Assembly (NCBI RefSeq): GCF_000300515.1
Contig: NZ_AMSI01000013.1
Coordinates: 94,841 to 158,840 of the forward strand
From: Nitratireductor indicus C115
GTDB lineage: Bacteria > Pseudomonadota > Alphaproteobacteria > Rhizobiales > Rhizobiaceae
DNA: 64,000 bases
Reading direction: 5' to 3'
Shown: in pieces, positions 28,734 to 37,758 of the stretch
Position numbering within the stretch: the stretch's first letter is position 1
Layout: every line of letters starts with the position of its first letter
Notes under the pieces: model-generated
Seen by the model: only the letters and a program-made list of their open reading frames with translations
What the model was told of the DNA's origin: nothing
Database searches by the model: none
Translations under genes and position numbers: made by a program

Positions 28734-29171
28734 CTAGCACTTGTCGGGTCCGCCTGCCCAGCGCGTGACATCGGCATTGACGCGCGCGCCGGTGGCGCCG
28801 GTTACGAGCGGGCCGTATGTGGTGATGCGCGGGGGCGTGCCGGATGCTTCAATGACAAGCTGGGGCAGTCCCTGCCGGTCGCTGGATTTCATGATCAGGA
28901 GGCGGGGGCGTCCCGCGGTCGTGTCCAGCTCGGGAATGAGATGCAGCCCGCGGAATTGCCGGTCGCCGGAGCGCATCCAGCATTTCGCACCCGCATTGTT
29001 GATATGCTGGAGAACCGAGACGGGTGTTCCGGAATTAACGCCGAGCGACAAGGGAGTCCCGCCGGGCCCGCCCTGGCAGGCTGACAGCGCGAAAAGCGCA
29101 GTCATGGCAATGCCTTTCGGCAAAGCCGATATCCGTAAGGAAGACAAACCGCGCGAGGCGGCCGGACCCAT
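28734..29171 (-). CDS. putative lipoprotein coupled to purQ
   Basis: 145 residues. The ATG at 29171 overlaps the purQ stop (ATGA), so it is probably translated by coupling. A long signal region ends in the lipobox LSAC (about residue 32), so an outer- or inner-membrane lipoprotein is expected. The mature part (QGGPGGTPLSLGVNSGTPVSVLQHINNAGAKCWMRSGDRQF and on) is about 113 residues, with two further cysteines, one at the C-terminal end (PDKC), that could form a disulfide. No family recognised. Confidence 0.72.
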   Translation of the reverse strand: MGPAASRGLSSLRISALPKGIAMTALFALSACQGGPGGTPLSLGVNSGTPVSVLQHINNAGAKCWMRSGDRQFRGLHLIPELDTTAGRPRLLIMKSSDRQGLPQLVIEASGTPPRITTYGPLVTGATGARVNADVTRWAGGPDKC

Positions 29172-29839
29172 CAGGCGGCCTTCCCCAGAAGGCCTTCGAA
29201 CAATGCTCGCCCATCGGAGCCGCCGTGAGCCATCTCGATGAGGTTCTCCGGGTGCGGCATCATGCCGAGCACATTGCCCTGTTCATTGATGATGCCGGCG
29301 ATATCGTCGAGCGACCCATTGGGATTGGTGCCTTCGGCATAGCGGAATACCACCTGGCCTTGCCCTTCGAGCCGGGCAAGCGTCTCCGCATCGGCGAAAT
29401 AATTGCCGTCGTGATGGGCCACCGGGCAACGGATGATCTGGCCCGGCGCATAACCGCGCGTGAAAGCCGTGTTGGCATTGGCGACTTCGAGCTTCACTTC
29501 ACGGCAAACGAAACGGAGAGAAGCGTTGCGCATCAGGGCGCCGGGCAGGAGGCCCGCCTCGAGAAGAACCTGGAAGCCGTTGCATACGCCCATCACCAGA
29601 ACGCCCTTGCGAGCCTTCTCGGCGACTGCGGCCATGACCGGCATGCGCGCGGCGATGGCCCCGCAGCGCAGATAATCGCCATACGAAAAACCGCCTGGAA
29701 TGACGATCAGGTCGACATCGGGTATCTCGGTTTCGGTCTGCCAGATCGTATGCGGCGCCTTGCCGGAGATTTTCGTCAGCGCTGCGATCATGTCGCGGTC
29801 GCGATTAAGGCCGGGAAGCTGGATGACGGCTGATTTCAT
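29171..29839 (-). CDS. purQ: phosphoribosylformylglycinamidine synthase subunit PurQ
   Basis: 222 residues from the ATG at 29839 ([16 protein letters not shown]). A class I glutamine amidotransferase giving ammonia to PurL. The nucleophile is C86 in [21 protein letters not shown], and the His-Glu pair is in MMPHPENL near the end. It follows purS and overlaps the start of a lipoprotein gene. Confidence 0.97.
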   Translation of the reverse strand: MKSAVIQLPGLNRDRDMIAALTKISGKAPHTIWQTETEIPDVDLIVIPGGFSYGDYLRCGAIAARMPVMAAVAEKARKGVLVMGVCNGFQVLLEAGLLPGALMRNASLRFVCREVKLEVANANTAFTRGYAPGQIIRCPVAHHDGNYFADAETLARLEGQGQVVFRYAEGTNPNGSLDDIAGIINEQGNVLGMMPHPENLIEMAHGGSDGRALFEGLLGKAA

Positions 29840-29902
29840 GACTTGTGACCGTTGCGGTTCCTCAAGGGGCATCGCGCCCGTCCTGGTTGAAAATATGCAA
29901 CC

Positions 29903-30145
29903 CTAGATGATGGCGACAGAGTAATCCTCGATCACCGTATTCGCCAGCAACTTTTCGCACATGGCCTTTAGTTCGGTTTCGGCCTTCACCTTGTCGGAGC
30001 CTTCCAGCTCCAGGTCGAACACCTTGCCCTGGCGCACGCTGTCCACTCCGGCAAAGCCGAGAGCGGCGAGCGCACCGCCAATGGCCTTACCCTGAGGGTC
30101 CAGAACGCCGTTCTTCAACGTCACGGTGACGCGGGCCTTGATCAC
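29903..30145 (-). CDS. purS: phosphoribosylformylglycinamidine synthase subunit PurS
   Basis: 80 residues from a GTG at 30145, with CAGGGAG about 8 nt before it. The small structural subunit that bridges PurL and PurQ, with the usual KARVTVTLKNGVLDPQGKAI opening and KVFDLELEG segment. It is between purC and purQ in one operon. Confidence 0.95.
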   Translation of the reverse strand: MIKARVTVTLKNGVLDPQGKAIGGALAALGFAGVDSVRQGKVFDLELEGSDKVKAETELKAMCEKLLANTVIEDYSVAII

Positions 30146-30179
30146 GAGAAAACTCCCTGCTGTCCGGTCTGCGCCTGGT

Positions 30180-30968
30180 TTAGTGGCGCGTCTTGCTGTC
30201 TTTGGAAGAAACGAGCACGGGGCCGCCGGGGCGGGGCGGCTCGTTCTCGTTCATGATGCCGAGACGGCGCGCCACTTCCTGATAGGCTTCCACCAGGCCG
30301 CCCATGTCGCGGCGGAACCGGTCCTTGTCGAGCTTGTCCTGGGTGGCGGTGTCCCAAAGGCGGCAGGAATCGGGAGAAATTTCGTCGGCGACGACGATGC
30401 GCATCATGTCGTTCTCCCAGAGCCGGCCGCACTCCATCTTGAAATCGACCAGCTGGATGCCGACGCCGAGGAAAAGGCCGGTCAGGAAGTCGTTGACGCG
30501 GATGGCGAGCGCCATCATGTCGTCGATCTCCTGCGGGCTTGCCCAGCCGAACGCCGTGATGTGCTCTTCGGACACCATCGGGTCGTCCAGCGCATCGGCC
30601 TTGTAGTAGAATTCGATGATCGAGCGCGGCAGCACCGTGCCTTCCTCGATGCCGAGCCGCTTGGCGAGAGAGCCTGCGGCAATGTTGCGCACGACGATCT
30701 CGAGCGGAATGATCTCCACTTCCTTGATCAGCTGTTCGCGCATGTTGAGCCGGCGAATGAAGTGCGTCGGAATGCCGATGCGGTTCAGATGCTCGAAGAT
30801 ATATTCCGAGATCCGGTTGTTCAGCACGCCCTTGCCGTCGACGATCTCGTGCTTCTTCTTGTTGAACGCCGTGGCGTCGTCCTTGAAGAATTGGATGAGT
30901 GTACCGGGCTCGGGGCCTTCATAGAGAATCTTGGCCTTGCCCTCATAGATGCGGCGACGACGGTTCAT
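30180..30968 (-). CDS. purC: SAICAR synthase
   Basis: 262 residues. It joins CAIR and aspartate with ATP to form SAICAR in purine synthesis. Family blocks: [33 protein letters not shown] at the start, [18 protein letters not shown] and LVDFKMECG...[12 protein letters not shown]. It starts the purC-purS-purQ cluster; no riboswitch-like leader was seen upstream. Confidence 0.97.
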   Translation of the reverse strand: MNRRRRIYEGKAKILYEGPEPGTLIQFFKDDATAFNKKKHEIVDGKGVLNNRISEYIFEHLNRIGIPTHFIRRLNMREQLIKEVEIIPLEIVVRNIAAGSLAKRLGIEEGTVLPRSIIEFYYKADALDDPMVSEEHITAFGWASPQEIDDMMALAIRVNDFLTGLFLGVGIQLVDFKMECGRLWENDMMRIVVADEISPDSCRLWDTATQDKLDKDRFRRDMGGLVEAYQEVARRLGIMNENEPPRPGGPVLVSSKDSKTRH

Positions 30969-31241
30969 GGCTTTTCCTGGTCCGTTGCCTTGACGGGGAG
31001 ACTTCCTGCGGAAGCCTCGCAGCGTGGCATTGCAAAAAGATGCGGCTTTTCACGCGGTCTCTAGCGCAAACCCGACCGTATCACAATTGCCATTTCTCGG
31101 GAGCCAACGGGATTCTCCCTCCAGCAAAGACGTTCATGCCCGCATTGAGCGTATTGACCCGGCCATGGCCTTCTGGTTTTTGCTTGCCAACCGATTGTTT
31201 CTGCGCACCGATATGACGGGTGCCGAATGGAGGACATGGAG

Positions 31242-31562
31242 ATGGCCAGCATGAAAGACCGCCAGGACGCTTTTGAAAACAAGTTCGTCCATGACGAGAC
31301 CCTGAAGTTCAAGGCCATGGCGCGCCGCAACAAGTTGCTCGGCCTTTGGGCCGCTGAAAAGCTGGGCAAGACCGGCGATGACGCGGAGGCCTACGCGAAG
31401 GAAGTCGTGAAGGCCGATTTTGAGGAAGCAGGCGACGAAGATGTGTTCCGCAAAGTGCGCGGCGATTTCGACGCGGCGGGTATCGAGCAGTCCGATCATC
31501 AGATTCGCCGCACCATGGACGAGCTTCTCGTCCAGGCAGCCGAACAGGTTCAGAGCGAGTAG
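31242..31562 (+). CDS. DUF1476 protein, ATP synthase zeta-type inhibitor subunit
   Basis: 106 residues from the ATG at 31242 (MASMKDRQDAFENKFVHDET), placed by GGAGGA 7 nt upstream. Strong match to DUF1476, whose characterised member in Paracoccus is the zeta subunit that blocks ATP hydrolysis by the F1 ATPase. The N-terminal inhibitory helix (KDRQDAFENKFVHDETLKFKAMARRNKLLGLWAAEKLG) and the LGLWAAEKLG core are present. Fully helical and cytoplasmic. The aldolase gene follows after 9 nt. Confidence 0.9.
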   Translation: MASMKDRQDAFENKFVHDETLKFKAMARRNKLLGLWAAEKLGKTGDDAEAYAKEVVKADFEEAGDEDVFRKVRGDFDAAGIEQSDHQIRRTMDELLVQAAEQVQSE

Positions 31563-31571
31563 GACCTCTCC

Positions 31572-32342
31572 ATGTCGCTTGCCGCGCGCCTGAAGGCTGA
31601 TGAAGCAGTTTTGTCCGCTTGGTCGACCATCCCCGATTCGCTTGTCGTGGAAACGGTGGCCGGGCTCGGGTTCGACGTTGTCACGCTGGAGATGCAGCAT
31701 GGCGGCCATCATGAAGACAGCGTTTTGCGCGGCATCCCGGCCATTCGGCAGGCCGGTGCCCATCCGGTCGTCCGCATCCCGGTCGGCCGGTTCGACATGG
31801 CGAGCAGAGCGCTCGATTTCGGCGCCGAGGCCGTCATAGCCCCGATGGTGAATTCGGCGGAGGATGCCCGGGCCTTTGCCGCCGCCATGAAATATCCGCC
31901 TGTCGGCATGCGTTCCTGGGGGCCGACCTTTGCGATGCCTCGTGCGGGGGAGACCAGCGCGCAGCAGTGGCTCGAAACGGCAAACGGTCAAACCCTCGCA
32001 ATCGCTATGATCGAAACGCGCCAGGCGCTTGATGCTCTGGACGATATCCTGGCCGTGGAAGGCATCGACGGCGTTCTCGTGGGGCCGTCCGATTTTTCCA
32101 TTGCCTGGACGGACGGGCGCAAGGTCGATCCAGCGCTTGAAGAGATGATGCCGGCTATCGCCGATATCGCGGCCAGGACGCGGGCTGCCGGCAAGCACGC
32201 AACCATTTATGTGGTGGATCCGCGCCTGGTCGGGCGCTATCACGCCATGGGATTCCGTTTTTTCGCCCTGGGGTCCGAGGCTTCCTACATGGCAAAAGGC
32301 GCCACCTCGCTGATCGAGACGGCGCGCAACTCGATAGGCTGA
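31572..32342 (+). CDS. HpcH/HpaI-family aldolase
   Basis: 256 residues, a class II (metal-dependent) pyruvate aldolase fold. Visible: VVTLEMQHGGHHED near 38-50 with the catalytic histidine, VIAPMVNSAEDARAFAAAMKYPPVGMRSWGP, IAMIETRQALDALDDILAVEGIDGVLVGPSDFS with metal-binding residues. Members cleave or form 2-keto-3-deoxy acids such as 2,4-dihydroxyhept-2-ene-1,7-dioate or ketodeoxyglucarate. Substrate is not assignable. It follows the DUF1476 gene closely and converges on the M23 peptidase with 17 nt between stops. Confidence 0.87.
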   Translation: MSLAARLKADEAVLSAWSTIPDSLVVETVAGLGFDVVTLEMQHGGHHEDSVLRGIPAIRQAGAHPVVRIPVGRFDMASRALDFGAEAVIAPMVNSAEDARAFAAAMKYPPVGMRSWGPTFAMPRAGETSAQQWLETANGQTLAIAMIETRQALDALDDILAVEGIDGVLVGPSDFSIAWTDGRKVDPALEEMMPAIADIAARTRAAGKHATIYVVDPRLVGRYHAMGFRFFALGSEASYMAKGATSLIETARNSIG

Positions 32343-32359
32343 CCGAGAATATGCTTGAA

Positions 32360-33643
32360 TCAGCTTTCGGGCTTGATATGGGGCGCGATCTTTCGGCCAG
32401 CGGCTAGAAAGCGGGTCGGGTTGACGGCATTGCCCGAACGGCGCACCTCGTAGTGCAGATGCGGGCCGGTGGAGCGTCCTGACGAGCCAACCTCGCCGAC
32501 GACCGTCCCTGTCGTGACGGTCTGCCCTTCTTTCACCTCGATCTTGCTCATATGGGCGTAGCGGCTGGTCAGGCCATTGCCATGGTCGATCTCGACCATG
32601 CGGCCATATCCGCCGTTCCATCCGGCCTTTACGACCTTTCCAGCGCCGGTTGCATGAACATTGGTGCCGCGCTGGGCGCGGAAGTCGATACCCGAATGAT
32701 AGGCCGGGCGTCCGAGGAAGGGGTCGCGGCGTGTTCCGAACGTGCTGGAAACCTGCGCGCCGGGAGCGGGATTGGCGAGCGGCATCTTGCGGGCTGTCTG
32801 CTTCAGCGCCTTGAGCTGGGACAGGGCTTCGTCGAGTTCCTTTACCTGGTCCTCGAAGACCTGTTCGCCGGCAGAAACCAGCAACGGCCCGCCCACATTC
32901 TCCTGGCCATAGTTTTCGGCGATCTCGATGCCTGCATCTTCCAGCGCGTCGGCAATGACTCCCGCTGTCTGGTATGCGTCCTCGGCAAGCGTCTTCACAT
33001 TGTCGATCTGCTCTGCCTCGATCGATTTGAGAGCTTGATTGAGTTCCACGAAAAGCCGATCTGCCTTGTCCGCTGCCGACATCTTGTTGCTCTGGCTTCC
33101 CTCGCGCAATGGCCACGGAATGTTCGATGCGGCGGTCGGGGCGAAGGCGGTAGCCGTAATGCCGGCAGTCCTGAACGGGGCGGCCTCCGGTCTGACTTCT
33201 GCCTTGACCTGCGGGCGCGGAGAGGGCGTGGGCGCAGCCTTGCCATTGATCTGTTCAAGGATAGGGCCAAGGCGGCTTTGCCGTTCGGTGAGCTTGTCCT
33301 GGCGTGCGATCAGCTCGCCCACCTTTTGCTGCATGAATTGCTGGTCGAGAAGCTGACGGCTCGTTACCCGGTCGAGCTGTGCGCGCAGCGAGGAAATGCG
33401 ATCTTCGTAGGATTGCTGCATGCGCGCCTGGCGGGCAACATTGGCCCCGATCAGATCGTCACGCAGCACGAGATATGATGTCGCCAGAATGTAGCCGATG
33501 GCAAGTGATGCGAGAAACGATCCCGCGATGGCTGCCATCCACGGTCGCACCGTGAAGTGCCTGATATCATCACCGCGCGCGATGATGATCGTGTGCGGAT
33601 CTTTGCGTTTTCCAAAGACGGCGGATTGCTGGGGTCTGCTCAC
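32360..33643 (-). CDS. M23 family peptidase with membrane anchor and coiled coil
   Basis: 427 residues. A single membrane helix near 36-58 anchors it in the inner membrane with the rest periplasmic; a coiled coil (about 75-135) and a proline-rich linker follow. The LytM/M23 zinc domain is C-terminal: H316 and D320 in HSGIDF, and H395 and H397 in HLHYEVR, so all metal and catalytic residues appear intact. It probably cleaves peptidoglycan cross-links or works in division or envelope growth, like other coiled-coil LytM proteins. Confidence 0.9.
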   Translation of the reverse strand: MSRPQQSAVFGKRKDPHTIIIARGDDIRHFTVRPWMAAIAGSFLASLAIGYILATSYLVLRDDLIGANVARQARMQQSYEDRISSLRAQLDRVTSRQLLDQQFMQQKVGELIARQDKLTERQSRLGPILEQINGKAAPTPSPRPQVKAEVRPEAAPFRTAGITATAFAPTAASNIPWPLREGSQSNKMSAADKADRLFVELNQALKSIEAEQIDNVKTLAEDAYQTAGVIADALEDAGIEIAENYGQENVGGPLLVSAGEQVFEDQVKELDEALSQLKALKQTARKMPLANPAPGAQVSSTFGTRRDPFLGRPAYHSGIDFRAQRGTNVHATGAGKVVKAGWNGGYGRMVEIDHGNGLTSRYAHMSKIEVKEGQTVTTGTVVGEVGSSGRSTGPHLHYEVRRSGNAVNPTRFLAAGRKIAPHIKPES

Positions 33644-33725
33644 GGGATCAACGTCCAGGAAAAGTGGAAATGTTGATCCCGATTACAATTGATTAGGGTT
33701 AATAAAGTTCTTCCGCGGACCTGTC

Positions 33726-34205
33726 TCAGCCTTCTTTGGAAAGATTTTGCGCGGCCGTCAGAACCGCCTGCGCATGGCCCGGCACCTTCACCTTTCGCCA
33801 CATCTCGGCAATCTTGCCATTCTTGTCGATGAGGAAGGTGGAACGCTCGACGCCCATATATTTGCGGCCATACATGCTCTTTTCCACCCACACGCCATAG
33901 GCCTGCAGGGCTTCTTTTTCCTGGTCCGAGGCGAGTTGTACATTAAGTTCGTGTTTCGCCTTGAACTTGTCGTGGCTTTTCGGACTGTCGGGGGAAAGCC
34001 CGATGACGACGGCACCGATGGCCTCGAATCCGCCACGCAGGGCTGAAAAATCGATGGCTTCGGCGGTGCAGCCGCTCGTATCATCCTTGGGATAACAGAA
34101 AAGAACGACGATCTTTCCGCGTAAATCTGACAGTTTGACCTCACCGCCGCCATCGCTTGGCAGGGAAAAGTCGGGTGCTTCGCTTCCTTTGACGAGTTCG
34201 GCCAT
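33726..34205 (-). CDS. bcp: peroxiredoxin, BCP/PrxQ type
   Basis: 159 residues from the ATG at 34205 (MAELVKGSEAPDFSLPSDGG), with GGGGAAAG upstream. A thiol peroxidase that reduces hydroperoxides. The peroxidatic cysteine is C46 in CYPKDDTSGCTAEA. The usual resolving cysteine five residues later is isoleucine here (TAEAIDF), so recycling must use another thiol, possibly C37 or an external partner. It is divergent from the AsmA-like gene. Confidence 0.92.
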   Translation of the reverse strand: MAELVKGSEAPDFSLPSDGGGEVKLSDLRGKIVVLFCYPKDDTSGCTAEAIDFSALRGGFEAIGAVVIGLSPDSPKSHDKFKAKHELNVQLASDQEKEALQAYGVWVEKSMYGRKYMGVERSTFLIDKNGKIAEMWRKVKVPGHAQAVLTAAQNLSKEG

Positions 34206-34300
34206 TTTCTTTCCCCTGTTTGTGGCTAGTCGGTCGAGGGCAGAGATATAATGAGCACTGTGGATTCGTCCATGGCGGCTGTGCATTAACGGGAACAGGT

Positions 34301-37300
34301 GTGGATCAGGACGGCGCATCTCACAGGAAGATTCGCTTCAAACGCAGAGACATCAAAGCTCTGAAGAAGTTTCCCTCCGCGAAGGGTCGCGCACATCGCG
34401 TGCTGCGGCGGTCGCGTCTTGCCCGCCTGATTCGCTGGTCGCTTTCCGCCATTGTGGGCTTTGCGGTGATTCTTGCTGTCCTCGTTCTGGGCATTCAGAT
34501 GCTGGGTGGCAGCGCTGTGGGACAGGATCGTTTGCGGCTTGAGGCCCAGAAGGCGCTGACGGCGCTTGCGGGCTTCGAGGTCCGGGCTGATATGCAGGAT
34601 CTGCGCCTTGTCCTGAACGACAGGAGCCTTGTGGCCCTGGAGGTGCGCGAACTCGATCTGAGCCAGGCCGAGACCGGCAAGATGCTGATCAAGGCCGAGG
34701 CCTTGCGCTTCGGTTTTCGTCTCCTGCCGTTGCTGCGCGGCAAGGTGGAGATCGGCAGTGCGGAGATCGATGGCGCGCGCATCGACCTGGACAACCTTTC
34801 GAACCGCCGCTCCGAGGAAAGCGATGCTCCATTCTGGATGCGTCCCATTGAACCGCGCAGCATGCAGGGCCAGTTTTTCGACGGATTGCGGCGGGCCTAT
34901 GCACTGACGGAGCGCACCGGTACCCGATATATCACGCTTCGCGATGTCGAGGTGATGACGGGTGGCGAGACCGGTCGCAACGTGCGCGTCGACCTGCAGG
35001 CATCGGTCAACCGGACGGGTAAACTGGCCTTTGAGGGCGAATTGACGCTCGGTGAGCGATCTGTGACGGTGAATGGCGAGGCACAGCGCCCCAAGCCCGG
35101 CGGCCCGATCAACTCCCTGTTGGTCGAAGTCGCGCTTCCGCGCAATCATCTGTTCCCGCTAAAGCTTTCCAGGCAGGTGTATGATACCGCGCCGCGCAAT
35201 CGCCTCGACCAGATGAAACTCAGCCTGACCGGCTCCGAAACGGAGATCGGCAAGGGGGAATTGGCTTTCGACATAGCTTTCAAGGGATTGACTGTCGATC
35301 TCAGGGAAGATGGCGTGATCACCGGGGACGGCCAAATCTCCGCCAGAGTGGTCGAAGATGCCGAGGCAATCGCCATCCGCCGTGCCAACCTTGTTATCGG
35401 GCGGTCCGAATATGATTTCAATGGCAGCCTCGGTTTGATCGATAACGATGCCGACGGGCGCCCGGTCTACGGTTTCGACCTTGTCAGCCGTAAATCCACG
35501 GTGGCGGCGGACGATGTGCAGGAAGGTGAGGTTCCGTTTGCCGCGCGCATGAGCGGGCGTATCGAGGCGGCAAGCGGACGCATCATAGGAGAGACGATCC
35601 GCATCGTCACGGGCGCCGGTCAGATTTCGGCGAGCGCCTCAGTTACGCTGGAAGCGGGAAAATCCCCGGGTCTTTCGCTCGCCGTCTATGCCAGCGACCT
35701 GCCGACCGCCGAGGTAAAGCAATTCTGGCCGTGGTTCGCTGCCACAGGTGCGCGCAACTGGGTTGTCGCAAATCTTTTCGGTGGGCGTGTCACGGAGGGC
35801 AATCTGCGCCTGCGCGTGCCGCCCGGCCGCCTCGGAGACGGTCATCCGCTTCGCGACGAGGAGGTCAGCGGGGAGTTCAAGGTCTCCGGCGCCCGGTTCG
35901 ATATCGCCGGGACCATCCCGCCGGTTCGTGACGGCATCGGCATGGTGGCGTTCCAGGGGGTCGATGTGGATGTGTCCATCGAAGCGGGCACCGTCTACAT
36001 GCCGAGTGGCCGCACTGTTGCCGCCAGCAACGGAACGCTCGCGATCCGCAATGCGAATGTGAAACCGCGCATCGGCAAATTGGGGATAGATGTCGCAGGC
36101 GACGCTCCGGCAGTCGTGGAACTTGCCTCCTATGAGCCGATTGATGTGTCGAGCGTGCTCGATCTTTCCCCGGCCGATGTGACGGGAACGGTCAAGGGGC
36201 ACGTCGTTGCCGATATTCCGCTCAGCGACGGAATCCCGCGTGATCGTCTCGGATGGCGGGTTCAGATCGGCTATGAAGACCTTTCCATCGCCAAACCCTT
36301 CGACGGGCAGTCGGTGACCGATGCCAAGGGCACGGCAACGATAGAGCCGCACCGTGCGGAGATTTCTGCCACGGCGCGGCTCAATGGCATTCCCGCCCAA
36401 CTCGATCTGGTAGAGCCGCTCGGCAAGGCGGAAGGAGGTCGCCAGCGCAAGGTGACACTGACCCTCGACGACGCCACCCGCAAGCGCATGATGCCGGGGC
36501 TGGAGGATATTCTTTCTGGCCCCACGGAGGTCGGATACGAGGACCTTGGCGAGGGACGACGCAAGATCAGTGTGAAGCTCGACGCAGCCCAGCTCTCGCT
36601 TCCCTGGGTCAACTGGCGCAAGGGCGCCGGCATTCCGGGTTCGGCGACATTCGTCATGGAAGAGAAGGGCGGTGAGACGTCGCTCAGCGATTTCGTGCTG
36701 CAGGGGCAGACATTTGGTGCGCGGGGCAGATTGTCGATAGCCAATGGTTCGCTGGCATCCGCCCGGTTCGACAGCGCCCGCCTCAATCGCGGCGACGATT
36801 TTGCCGTCAGCGTCGACAGGCGTGGAAAATCCTATGTCGTTTCGATCAAGGGCGATGCGCTCGATGCTCGTTCGGTGATCAAATACTATCTCGGCAAGGG
36901 CGGGCAATCTGCTGCCGGCGACGATGCAGCTTCCGGCAACGGCCTGGAACTGACGGCGAGCCTTTCTGCTGTCTCCGGCTTCAACAGCGAGGTTTTGCGG
37001 GGGGTGACGCTAACCTACGCAAGTGCTGGCAATGCGCCTGGCCGGTTGAAGGCCGGCGCCACCGCGCGTGCAGGCGGCAAGATCACCCTGTCGCGCGGCA
37101 ATGGAACGGTGGATGCCACCTCGACCGATGCCGGCGCGATCATGCGCTTTCTGGACTTCTACGCCAATATGGAGGGCGGCCAGATGCGCCTTGCCCTGAG
37201 CGAGGCGGGGAAGGTCCTGTCAGGCAGCGTTGCCGCGCAGGATTTCTTCATCGTCAACGAGCCGCGATTGCGTTCGCTCGTTGCGGCCACGGAGAAGGGC

Positions 37301-37675
37301 ACCGGCGACGCGGAGGTCGACGCCACGCGAGTACGCTTCGAACGCGGTTTCTCCAATATTCGCAAGGCCGGCGGAAGTCTTGAGCTGAACAATGGCGTTC
37401 TGCGCGGTCCCTTGATCGGCACGACATTCCAGGGGCGGTTGTTCGACGCGAACAACAATGTCTCGATCACGGGCACCTTCATGCCGCTCTATGGCATCAA
37501 CCGGATTTTTGGCGAAATACCGCTCTTCGGCAACATATTGGGCAATGGCCGTGACCGTGGCCTGATCGGCATCACATATCGGCTTTACGGAAATCTCGAC
37601 GAACCGCAACTCGAGGTGAATCCGATCTCGGCCATCGCGCCGGGTATCTTCCGCCAGATTTTCGAATATCGCTGA
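34301..37675 (+). CDS. large AsmA/DUF3971-type envelope protein (YhdP-like)
   Basis: About 1124 residues from a GTG at 34301; an earlier in-frame start at 34220 is possible but less likely. A membrane helix near 40-63 (LIRWSLSAIVGFAVILAVLVLGIQML) anchors a very long periplasmic beta-rich region; DUF3971 covers the middle and an AsmA-like C-terminal domain the end (GTFMPLYGINRIFGEIPLFGNILGN...GITYRLYGNLDEPQLEVNPISAIAPG). Proteins of this group (YhdP, TamB, YdbH) form long grooves that carry phospholipids between the membranes. Transport of lipids to the outer membrane is the likely role. Confidence 0.85.
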   Translation: MDQDGASHRKIRFKRRDIKALKKFPSAKGRAHRVLRRSRLARLIRWSLSAIVGFAVILAVLVLGIQMLGGSAVGQDRLRLEAQKALTALAGFEVRADMQDLRLVLNDRSLVALEVRELDLSQAETGKMLIKAEALRFGFRLLPLLRGKVEIGSAEIDGARIDLDNLSNRRSEESDAPFWMRPIEPRSMQGQFFDGLRRAYALTERTGTRYITLRDVEVMTGGETGRNVRVDLQASVNRTGKLAFEGELTLGERSVTVNGEAQRPKPGGPINSLLVEVALPRNHLFPLKLSRQVYDTAPRNRLDQMKLSLTGSETEIGKGELAFDIAFKGLTVDLREDGVITGDGQISARVVEDAEAIAIRRANLVIGRSEYDFNGSLGLIDNDADGRPVYGFDLVSRKSTVAADDVQEGEVPFAARMSGRIEAASGRIIGETIRIVTGAGQISASASVTLEAGKSPGLSLAVYASDLPTAEVKQFWPWFAATGARNWVVANLFGGRVTEGNLRLRVPPGRLGDGHPLRDEEVSGEFKVSGARFDIAGTIPPVRDGIGMVAFQGVDVDVSIEAGTVYMPSGRTVAASNGTLAIRNANVKPRIGKLGIDVAGDAPAVVELASYEPIDVSSVLDLSPADVTGTVKGHVVADIPLSDGIPRDRLGWRVQIGYEDLSIAKPFDGQSVTDAKGTATIEPHRAEISATARLNGIPAQLDLVEPLGKAEGGRQRKVTLTLDDATRKRMMPGLEDILSGPTEVGYEDLGEGRRKISVKLDAAQLSLPWVNWRKGAGIPGSATFVMEEKGGETSLSDFVLQGQTFGARGRLSIANGSLASARFDSARLNRGDDFAVSVDRRGKSYVVSIKGDALDARSVIKYYLGKGGQSAAGDDAASGNGLELTASLSAVSGFNSEVLRGVTLTYASAGNAPGRLKAGATARAGGKITLSRGNGTVDATSTDAGAIMRFLDFYANMEGGQMRLALSEAGKVLSGSVAAQDFFIVNEPRLRSLVAATEKGTGDAEVDATRVRFERGFSNIRKAGGSLELNNGVLRGPLIGTTFQGRLFDANNNVSITGTFMPLYGINRIFGEIPLFGNILGNGRDRGLIGITYRLYGNLDEPQLEVNPISAIAPGIFRQIFEYR

Positions 37676-37700
37676 CGGGCCAAAGGGTCGGTTGCTCCAA

Positions 37701-37727
37701 GGAAAACGGGAGCCCAAGGGCTCCCGT
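37701..37727 (-). terminator. tyrS terminator
   Basis: ACGGGAGCCC (37706-37715) pairs with GGGCTCCCGT (37718-37727). Minus-strand transcription continues into TTTTCC. It also lies between the convergent AsmA-like gene and tyrS. Confidence 0.75.
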
Positions 37728-37758
37728 CGACATCGGTGCAATAATGCGAGTGGTGCGA

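Noticed and set aside
30969-31241. Purine riboswitch upstream of purC
   Set aside because: No conserved riboswitch core or paired stems seen in the leader.
31134-33116. Long minus-strand open frame through the aldolase and M23 genes
   Set aside because: Antisense to the aldolase and out of frame with the peptidase; low-complexity Arg/Gly-rich product.
34220-34300. Earlier start for the AsmA-like protein
   Set aside because: It would put a non-conserved, cysteine-containing stretch before the basic start and membrane helix; the GTG at 34301 is a better place, though not proved.
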